6,515 nt of DNA, from assembly GCA_027036655.1 (NCBI GenBank), contig JALWEC010000507.1, positions 1 through 6,515 on the forward strand, in the 5' to 3' direction. The notes beneath the pieces were generated by a model. The model ran no database searches and was not told where the DNA came from. It saw only the letters and a program-made list of their open reading frames with translations. Of the stretch, positions 1 to 4,386 are shown piece by piece (within the stretch, counting starts at the first letter, position 1; every line of letters starts with the position of its first letter). This DNA is from Melioribacteraceae bacterium. Its GTDB lineage: Bacteria > Bacteroidota > Ignavibacteria > Ignavibacteriales > Melioribacteraceae. A program made the position numbers and the translations under genes.

Positions 1-441
1 CCGGAAAAAGAAAACAAAGAAGTTGTTGATTCCACGGAACATAAACGAACTCCGATTACTCCGGAAGAGCTGGGAGCAACAAAAGATAAAACAGGCAAAA
101 TAGAAGTGGACGTTCACCATCCGGAAAAAACAAAAACGGAAAACTCTTACGATGTTGTTGACCCGCGTTTGATTAAAGAGTTTCCCAACGAGAAAAAACT
201 TACGAACAAAATCTATTTTGCAAACGGAAAGTATATGGTGCAGCTCTCTTCCTGGCGGGATAGCGAACGCGCTTCGCAGATTGTAAATAAACTTTACGAA
301 AACGGTTTTAACGCTTTTGTCGTTAAAGCGTATCTGCCGCAGCTCGGCGGAACTTGGTACAGAGTAAGAATCGGATTTTTTGATACTCTGAAAGAAGCTA
401 AAGATTTTCTAAGAAAACGCGAGTATTTGTATGTTCGCTGA
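1..441 (+). CDS. SPOR-domain protein, C-terminal part (5' end outside window)
   Basis: The frame is open from the first base, so this is the last 146 residues of a longer protein and the true start lies upstream. An in-frame GTG at 106 is not needed as a start. Residues about 1-65 are a polar Lys/Glu/Thr-rich linker without recognisable fold. Residues about 78-142 match a SPOR domain: a first strand YMVQLSSW, a helix (SERASQIVNKLYENGF), a central FVVKAY strand, then GTWYRVRIGFFDTLKEA with the usual W-Y-R-V-R-I-G-F pattern before the last helix. SPOR domains bind glycan strands stripped of stem peptides, usually at division septa, so the domain is expected in the periplasm. Any membrane anchor or other domain is not visible. 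The stop lies inside the start of exbB (11-nt overlap), which suggests translational coupling and one operon with exbB, exbD and tonB. SPOR assignment is strong; the specific role is unknown. Confidence 0.85.
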   Translation, partial: PEKENKEVVDSTEHKRTPITPEELGATKDKTGKIEVDVHHPEKTKTENSYDVVDPRLIKEFPNEKKLTNKIYFANGKYMVQLSSWRDSERASQIVNKLYENGFNAFVVKAYLPQLGGTWYRVRIGFFDTLKEAKDFLRKREYLYVR

Positions 442-1063
442 GATGACGCTTTTTGCCCTTTTGTTGAAAGGGGGCTGGATGCTTTTATTTATTTTAATCG
501 CCTCCGTTATTGCTTTGGCAATTATAGTTGAACGGTACGTAACATATAAAAAAATAAAAGAAAACTCTAAAACATTTACCTCGGATGTTTATGAATTTAT
601 TCAGAGAGGCGATATTCCCGGAACGGTAAAAATTTGCGAAACAAGCAACTCACACCTTGCAAATGTTGTTTTAAGCGGATTAAAAAAAATCAATCTGTCG
701 CACGAGAGAATCTCCGAAGCTATTGAAAACGCGGGGAAAAAAGAAGTTTTTAATCTTGAAAAAGGTCTTTCGACGCTTGCCACCATTTCCGGAGTCGCAC
801 CTTTACTCGGTTTTCTCGGAACGGTAACCGGAATGATTCAGGCGTTTATGCAGATTCAGGAATTACAGGGCGTGGTAAACCCAAGCGATTTAGCCGGAGG
901 AATTTGGGAAGCGTTAATTACAACGGCGTTCGGGCTTGCCGTCGGGATTATTGCGCTCGCCGCTTACAATTACTTTGTTACCGAAGTAAAAAAATTAGTC
1001 CTCGAAATGGAAACTTTCACAAACGAGATTTTGGATTTGATTTCAGAAAGTAAAAAATCATGA
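431..1063 (+). CDS. exbB: ExbB/TolQ/MotA-family proton channel protein
   Basis: Complete 210-residue inner-membrane protein of the MotA/TolQ/ExbB family, the pentameric part of the proton-driven motor that energises TonB (or TolA). Three membrane segments are visible: residues about 15-34, about 112-138 (ending in GFLGTVTGM) and about 158-182. The cytoplasmic loop between the first two is charged and helical, as in the family. The pore signature is present: Thr131/Thr133 in the GTVTG stretch, Glu160 in IWEALITT and Thr164/Thr165, in the places of the conserved Thr and Glu residues of E. coli ExbB. The start at 431 overlaps the upstream SPOR gene by 11 nt; ATG 443, just after that gene's stop, is an alternative. 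Neither has a strong ribosome binding site. The gene overlaps exbD by 4 nt. TolQ is the main alternative; a TonB-like rather than TolA-like third gene and no visible tolB or pal favour ExbB. Confidence 0.92.
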   Translation: MFAEMTLFALLLKGGWMLLFILIASVIALAIIVERYVTYKKIKENSKTFTSDVYEFIQRGDIPGTVKICETSNSHLANVVLSGLKKINLSHERISEAIENAGKKEVFNLEKGLSTLATISGVAPLLGFLGTVTGMIQAFMQIQELQGVVNPSDLAGGIWEALITTAFGLAVGIIALAAYNYFVTEVKKLVLEMETFTNEILDLISESKKS

Positions 1064-1458
1064 AGTTTGAAGTATCAAAAAAACCGATTGCCGCATTCAG
1101 TTTTTCTTCGCTTACCGATATTGTTTTGCTTCTTCTTATTTTTTTCCTTCTAACTTCACAATTCGTTATCAACAACGGAGTTCAGGTTCACTTGCCCAAA
1201 ACGGAAAACGAGGCAAAATCGTCAACCTCGCCCCTTGTAGTTTCAATTACCAAAACCGCTGAAATTTATTTTATGGGAAAGAAAACCTCGCTGGCGGAGC
1301 TTCCCGCCTCGATTGAGAAAAAGATAAAACAAAAAAAGGACGAAAACATTTTAATACAGGCCGATAAAGACGTTAGTCTTGACGCTGTAATTAAAGTAAT
1401 AGACATTGCCAAAGGGCTGGGTGTCGATAAATTTACAATCCAAACCGAAAAAGAATAA
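1060..1458 (+). CDS. exbD: ExbD/TolR-family biopolymer transport protein
   Basis: Complete 132-residue partner of ExbB. A short cytoplasmic N-terminus is followed by one membrane helix at residues about 20-38 (SSLTDIVLLLLIFFLLTSQF). Asp20 at the head of this helix corresponds to the single membrane Asp of ExbD/TolR (Asp25 in E. coli ExbD) that takes part in proton transfer. Residues about 45-132 form the periplasmic domain, with the usual pattern of a VxLPK strand after the membrane, then LVVSITKTAEIYF, and a late ILIQADKDVSLDAVIKVID stretch matching the 'i.aD..v.y..vv.vid' signature. The start codon overlaps the exbB stop in ATGA, a classical sign of coupled translation at a fixed ratio. Length is typical of the family. 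ExbD versus TolR cannot be settled from this protein alone. Confidence 0.92.
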   Translation: MKFEVSKKPIAAFSFSSLTDIVLLLLIFFLLTSQFVINNGVQVHLPKTENEAKSSTSPLVVSITKTAEIYFMGKKTSLAELPASIEKKIKQKKDENILIQADKDVSLDAVIKVIDIAKGLGVDKFTIQTEKE

Positions 1459-1464
1459 CCCGCG

Positions 1465-2052
1465 ATGAAAAAGAAGCCGCTTCTTTTTTCCGTAATCGTT
1501 CATCTTGTTTTAATTTTAACGGCTTTGTTTATCGTCGTTAATCACTCTATGCAAAATCCAAACTGGGTGTTTGTGGAGTTTGGCAGTTTCAGCAATTCTT
1601 CAAAAAAAGAAAACGGCGAATTAAATAATAAATCGAACAAGACGGAAAACTTTCCGACCGCTAAAAATAAAGGAGAAGGTGATTATTTTTCCGAATACAA
1701 AACCGACAAAGATTCCATCGTTTCAGATAAATTGGAAACGGATTCGGCGTTAGCAAAATACGGCAACGGAAAATTTGAGATTGACTTTCAGGGCGAAAGA
1801 GAGCGGACAATTTACAGTTACACAATTCCGACTTATCCCGCCGGAGCCGAAAAAGAAGTGGATTTGGTTTTTCAGGTTACTATCGCTCCCGACGGAACGG
1901 TACAGAATATTTTTCCTTTGACAAAAGGAGACGCCCGTCTTGAAGTTGCTTCGATTAACGCGCTAAACAAATGGCGTTTTGAGCCGCTTCCCAAAAGAAT
2001 GCCGCAAATAAATCAAAAAGTTGTCGTTGTTTTTCCCTACAGATTAAGATAA
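1465..2052 (+). CDS. tonB: TonB-family energy transducer
   Basis: Complete 195-residue protein, 6 nt after exbD. A basic N-terminus (MKKK) leads into one membrane anchor at residues about 5-26. This contains Ser9 and His13, the same Ser-x3-His spacing as Ser16/His20 of E. coli TonB, where the His is required for coupling to ExbB-ExbD. Residues about 41-115 are a low-complexity Ser/Asn/Lys/Glu/Asp linker, without the Pro-Glu/Pro-Lys repeats common in TonB. Residues about 119-195 are the TonB C-terminal domain: PTYPAGAEKEVDLVFQVTI, then APDGTVQNIFPL, then ASINALNKWRFEPLP and a final VVVVFPYRL strand. This domain grips the TonB box of outer-membrane receptors. The linker is short for spanning the periplasm. 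No receptor gene is in the window, so the substrate is unknown. No clear ribosome binding site is seen; translation is probably coupled to exbD. Confidence 0.87.
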   Translation: MKKKPLLFSVIVHLVLILTALFIVVNHSMQNPNWVFVEFGSFSNSSKKENGELNNKSNKTENFPTAKNKGEGDYFSEYKTDKDSIVSDKLETDSALAKYGNGKFEIDFQGERERTIYSYTIPTYPAGAEKEVDLVFQVTIAPDGTVQNIFPLTKGDARLEVASINALNKWRFEPLPKRMPQINQKVVVVFPYRLR

Positions 2053-2069
2053 CCCGCTTCCCGTTTGTT

Positions 2070-2085
2070 CTTTAACACGTTAAAG
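2070..2085. repeat. Perfect inverted repeat, 7-nt arms
   Basis: CTTTAAC and GTTAAAG flank the two bases AC, 18 nt past the tonB stop. As RNA this would be a tight, mostly A-U hairpin with only two G-C pairs and no following U-run, so it is a weak terminator candidate. As DNA it is a plausible dyad for a protein, or the end of a small insertion. Confidence 0.45.
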
Positions 2086-2121
2086 TGCTAATGCCAACCT
2101 GGGTAATCAGGAACCAAAAAG

Positions 2122-2188
2122 GGAAAAAGTTTACACAAAATAATCCATGAAACCCCTTACCAACAAAGGGCTTAGAACCGCTTTTTCC
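2122..2188. repeat. Nested inverted repeats (possible structured RNA or terminator region)
   Basis: The outer arms GGAAAAAG (2122-2129) and CTTTTTCC (2181-2188) are exact complements 51 nt apart. Between them CCCTT (2154-2158) and AAGGG (2166-2170) can form a hairpin with a 7-nt loop. The T5 run at 2182-2186 lies about 10 nt past the inner hairpin, so terminator activity on the + strand is possible but not textbook. Arms this short can arise by chance in AT-rich DNA. Confidence 0.3.
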
Positions 2189-2351
2189 AATAATTATTGA
2201 CCAATGACAACAAAGTACGATTCTCAACTTATCATCTTAAGTTTTAGGTCTAAACGAAATAATATTGTCCCGCTCTCCCAATGACAAAATATGCTTGGTA
2301 AATTAATCAAGGAAACTCGAATTAATTATCAAGAAAAATCATGCAAACGGG

Positions 2352-3353
2352 TTATGTTCCGAGCGTCGCAACCATTACGGCTTTAATAGTGTGCATACGG
2401 TTTTCGGCTTCGTCAAAAACTATCGAATGTTCGGATTCAAAAACATCTTCGGTTACTTCCATTCCGTCCAAACCGAATTTCTCGTAAATCTCCGCGCCTA
2501 CTTTCGTATCGCGATTGTGAAACGCAGGGAGACAATGCATGAATTTAACCTTTGGATTGCCGCTCGCCTTAACGGCGTCCATATTAACCTGGTACGGCTT
2601 AAGCGCTTTTATTCTTTCTTCCCAAACTTCGGCGGGTTCTCCCATTGATACCCAGACATCCGTGTAAATAAAATCAACTCCGTTAACGCCTTCCTTAACA
2701 TCTTCGGTTAAAGTTATTTTCGCTCCGGAATGCTCTGCAATCGCGCGGCACTGATTCACAAGCGAATCGTCGGGCCAATATTCTTTCGGCGCACAAAGGC
2801 GAACGTCCATACCCATTATCGCGCCGCCCGCAAGGAGAGAGTTTCCCATATTAAATCTCGCGTCGCCCATGTAACAGAAGGCGATATTCTCCGGACGCTT
2901 CCCGCTCGATTCTTCCATCGTCATGAAATCCGCCAGAACTTGAGTCGGATGGAACTCGTTTGTCAGTCCGTTCCAAACCGGAACTCCGGCGTACTTCCCG
3001 AGTTCTTCAACAATCTCCTGTCCGAAACCGCGGTATTCTATTCCGTCATACATTCTTCCGAGAACTCGCGCCGTATCTTTCATCGTTTCCTTATGCCCGA
3101 TTTGCGAACCGCTCGGACCGAGATATGTAACGTTGGCGCCCTGGTCGTGTGCGGCGACTTCAAACGCGCATCTTGTACGGGTGGATGACTTTTCAAAAAT
3201 GAGCGCGATGTTTTTCCCTTTTAGTCTCGGCTCTTCGTACCCGCCGTACTTTGCGCTCTTCAGGTTTTTTGCCAAGTCGAGCAAAAACCGGATTTCGCTC
3301 CGATTGAAATCGAGTAATTTCAGAAAATTTCTGTTTCTAAGATTTACAGCCAT
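2352..3353 (-). CDS. argF: Ornithine carbamoyltransferase
   Basis: 333 residues, matching the usual 330-340 of the family. It transfers the carbamoyl group of carbamoyl phosphate to ornithine to give citrulline, in arginine synthesis or, in reverse, in the arginine deiminase pathway; cytoplasmic, normally a trimer. The carbamoyl-phosphate loop STRTR is at residues 57-61, followed by [13 protein letters not shown], then [12 protein letters not shown] at 135-138, DVWVSMGE at 232-239 (SMG loop for ornithine) and HCLPAFH at 273-279 with the catalytic Cys274. All key residues are intact. The start chosen is ATG 3353: a GGAG lies 6 nt upstream, and [16 protein letters not shown] aligns with the N-termini of known enzymes. 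A TTG 27 nt further upstream would add nine unsupported residues. By eye the sequence resembles the enterobacterial ArgF and catabolic ArcB group, so arcB is a fair alternative symbol. The gene stands alone between two long spacers, with no other arginine gene in view. Confidence 0.95.
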   Translation of the reverse strand: MAVNLRNRNFLKLLDFNRSEIRFLLDLAKNLKSAKYGGYEEPRLKGKNIALIFEKSSTRTRCAFEVAAHDQGANVTYLGPSGSQIGHKETMKDTARVLGRMYDGIEYRGFGQEIVEELGKYAGVPVWNGLTNEFHPTQVLADFMTMEESSGKRPENIAFCYMGDARFNMGNSLLAGGAIMGMDVRLCAPKEYWPDDSLVNQCRAIAEHSGAKITLTEDVKEGVNGVDFIYTDVWVSMGEPAEVWEERIKALKPYQVNMDAVKASGNPKVKFMHCLPAFHNRDTKVGAEIYEKFGLDGMEVTEDVFESEHSIVFDEAENRMHTIKAVMVATLGT

Positions 3354-3359
3354 TTTTAT

Positions 3360-3363
3360 CTCC
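3360..3363 (-). promoter_or_regulatory. Ribosome binding site that decides the argF start
   Basis: GGAG on the minus strand, 6 nt before ATG 3353. It is one of the two clear Shine-Dalgarno sequences in the window and supports the shorter argF product over the upstream TTG. Confidence 0.75.
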
Positions 3364-3426
3364 GTGTTTGTTATTATCAAATTAGTGTGAACTAAAAGAA
3401 ATTAAGATGTGAAAAGTAGTAAAAAA

Positions 3427-3436
3427 TGAATATTCA
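3427..3436. promoter_or_regulatory. Palindrome upstream of argF, possible operator
   Basis: TGAATATTCA is a perfect 10-bp palindrome, 73 nt upstream of the argF start codon. Its arms TGAAT and ATTCA are the arms of the E. coli ARG box bound by ArgR, but there the arms are separated by four A/T bases and here they touch. It is therefore a non-canonical candidate at best; chance in AT-rich DNA is the alternative. Confidence 0.25.
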
Positions 3437-3490
3437 ATAAACGAAAAATTGTTTTTCTCTCCATTTGAACTTACGGTGGCGCTTAAAACT

Positions 3491-3506
3491 ATTCGTGCAT
3501 TCGTGA
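3491..3506. repeat. Tandem 8-nt near-repeat
   Basis: ATTCGTGC is followed directly by ATTCGTGA, giving two units identical in seven of eight bases. It lies in a gene-free stretch. It may be a fragment of a dispersed intergenic repeat; nothing else like it is in the window. Confidence 0.4.
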
Positions 3507-3544
3507 CCAAAGATAGAAGCAAAGAGTTAGAACTTAGGAATTAA

Positions 3545-3566
3545 CAGACTACAATCTAGCAGACTA
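3545..3566. repeat. Short direct repeat CAGACTA
   Basis: CAGACTA occurs at 3545-3551 and again at 3560-3566, with CAATCTAG between, a 15-nt period. It is 40 nt from the ATTCGTG pair and may belong to the same degenerate repeat patch. Confidence 0.4.
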
Positions 3567-3700
3567 AATGCTTTTCATAATTCTTTTCCGGACTGAGGCG
3601 GATGAATTCTTAATTTTTAATTGATGTTTACCGCGTTTGGGAACTATTATTGTGTTGGGGAAAGTTTTTCCTTTACAAATATAAATCGAATCATGTTCAG

Positions 3701-3730
3701 TAATTAATTATGTTTTGCAACAATTAATTG
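3701..3730. promoter_or_regulatory. Pair of 10-bp palindromes, possible operator of the sigma operon
   Basis: TAATTAATTA (3701-3710) and CAATTAATTG (3721-3730) are both perfect palindromes sharing the core AATTAATT, with centres exactly 20 bp apart, about two helical turns. The second sits between the two promoter elements of the sigma gene and the first just upstream, the layout expected of a repressor or activator bound as two dimers on one DNA face. The AT-only core makes chance a real alternative. Confidence 0.35.
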
Positions 3731-3746
3731 ATTTTTTGTATCTTTA
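3714..3746 (+). promoter_or_regulatory. Bacteroidota-type promoter candidate for the sigma/anti-sigma operon
   Basis: TTTG (3714-3717), a 21-nt spacer and TATCTTTA (3739-3746) match the -33/-7 pattern TTTG-N19..21-TAnnTTTG of Bacteroidota housekeeping sigma at all but the final base. Transcription would begin around 3750-3755, leaving a leader of about 50 nt before the sigma gene. AT-richness raises the chance of a false match. Confidence 0.45.
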
Positions 3747-3805
3747 AATTTACATTAAAAAGTTAAAATAGTTTTTAATAGATTTTAAAATAAACCTGGC
3801 TTAAG

Positions 3806-4384
3806 TTGAACGCATATTCATCATTAACGGATTCCGATTTAATGACGCTAGTTATCAAGCGCGACAAAACCGCTTTGGTTGAAATTTACCGCAGGTACTC
3901 CAAATTACTTTTCCCTTTGATTCAAAAAATAGTAGGCGAGCCTGAAATTGCCGCCAGTCTGCTTGAAGAAGTTTTTCTCATAATTTGGAATAAAGCGCAC
4001 AAATATGCCGAACAGCCTGACAATCCTTACACATGGATAATTACGCTTGCGCGCAACCGAGCCGTTGACAGCGCGCGGAGAGGGCGAAACTCTCTTTCGG
4101 CTTCTCAATATTACGACGATGATTACGAGAACAGATTTATTCTTCCCCGGCTTGCCGAAGGTATTGATTCTATTACGTTAGACTTAGCTCAGAAAATAAA
4201 GCCTAATTTTGAAGAAGCGCTGGATAAACTTACCGACGCGCAAAAATATGTTCTGCATCTTGCATATTACGACGGTTACACGCTGAATGAAATTGCAGGA
4301 AAATTAAATATACCCGTTGAAACGGTGCGCGTTAAAATTAAGAACGCGGTTTATAATCTCAGAGAAAATTTGTTGATGGAATAG
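3806..4384 (+). CDS. ECF (group IV) RNA polymerase sigma factor
   Basis: 192 residues with sigma-2 and sigma-4 regions only, which defines the extracytoplasmic-function class. Region 2 spans residues about 7-92: LTDSDLM at the start of helix 1, EIYRRYSKLLF (about 26-36), LLEEVFLIIWNKAHKY (52-67, core-polymerase and -10 contact), then PYTWIITLARNRAVDSARR (74-92). An acidic linker of about 43 residues with YYDDDYE follows. Region 4 is about 135-190, with the helix-turn-helix GYTLNEIAGKLNIPVETVRVKIKNAV reading the -35 element. The start is a TTG at 3806 with no clear ribosome binding site. ATG 3842 would remove the conserved LTDSDL helix, and an in-frame stop at 3791 limits any earlier start. 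The anti-sigma gene begins 2 nt after the stop, the standard pairing. The RskA-type partner suggests a SigK-like ECF group; the trigger and regulon are unknown. Autoregulation is common in such pairs but not shown here. Confidence 0.93.
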   Translation: MNAYSSLTDSDLMTLVIKRDKTALVEIYRRYSKLLFPLIQKIVGEPEIAASLLEEVFLIIWNKAHKYAEQPDNPYTWIITLARNRAVDSARRGRNSLSASQYYDDDYENRFILPRLAEGIDSITLDLAQKIKPNFEEALDKLTDAQKYVLHLAYYDGYTLNEIAGKLNIPVETVRVKIKNAVYNLRENLLME

Positions 4385-4386
4385 GA

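Larger units (their letters stand above)
2053..2351. other. Gene-free spacer between convergent tonB and argF
   Basis: About 300 nt without a supported gene, long compared with the other junctions in the window. The content that can be seen is a 16-nt perfect inverted repeat (2070-2085), a CCTG/CAGG mini-hairpin (2098-2111), a pair of 8-nt arms GGAAAAAG/CTTTTTCC (2122-2188) enclosing a CCCTT/AAGGG hairpin (2154-2170), a 10-nt direct repeat CCAATGACAA (2201-2210 and 2278-2287), and AATTAAT-type repeats at 2301-2327. Both operons should terminate here, but no hairpin is followed directly by a good T-run. The reading frames are short and broken in all directions. A decayed insertion, a dispersed intergenic repeat or a structured RNA are all possible. 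Confidence 0.6.
3354..3805. other. Divergent spacer between argF and the sigma-factor gene
   Basis: About 450 nt, strongly AT-rich, with no supported gene on either strand. It must hold the promoters of argF (leftward) and of the sigma/anti-sigma operon (rightward). The right-hand end, from about 3700, has a promoter candidate and paired palindromes. The left part has the TGAATATTCA palindrome 73 nt before argF. The middle (about 3480-3600) has short direct repeats and a more GC-rich patch (3587-3602) with TCCG and CGGA ends. I see no riboswitch or tRNA-like fold. Confidence 0.6.

Noticed and set aside
601..786. Minus-strand 61-codon frame inside exbB
   Set aside because: Antisense shadow of a conserved gene.
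2091..2150. 19-codon plus-strand frame (MPTWVIRNQKG...) in the spacer after tonB
   Set aside because: Too short, no ribosome binding site and no recognisable pattern.
2291..2386. Tiny plus-strand frame beginning MLGKLIKETRINYQEK, faintly like the start of an XRE-type regulator
   Set aside because: Only 31 codons, runs into the argF 3' end antisense, no ribosome binding site, and the resemblance is too short to separate from chance.
2391..3390. Three plus-strand open frames (2391-2648, 2730-3188, 3133-3390) opposite argF
   Set aside because: They lie antisense within a fully conserved enzyme gene, their translations show no family pattern, and they have no ribosome binding sites. They are shadows of argF codon use.
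3400..3440. Possible leftward promoter for argF (TACTTTTC on the minus strand with a TTG upstream)
   Set aside because: The spacing between the two elements is about 16 nt instead of 19-21, and the AT-rich sequence gives many similar matches.
3587..3602. TCCGGACTGAGGCGGA as a terminator hairpin
   Set aside because: Only four outer base pairs form (TCCG/CGGA), the interior mismatches, and it is not placed just after any gene.
3905..4108. Minus-strand 67-codon frame inside the sigma gene
   Set aside because: Antisense to conserved sigma region 2, with no independent support.
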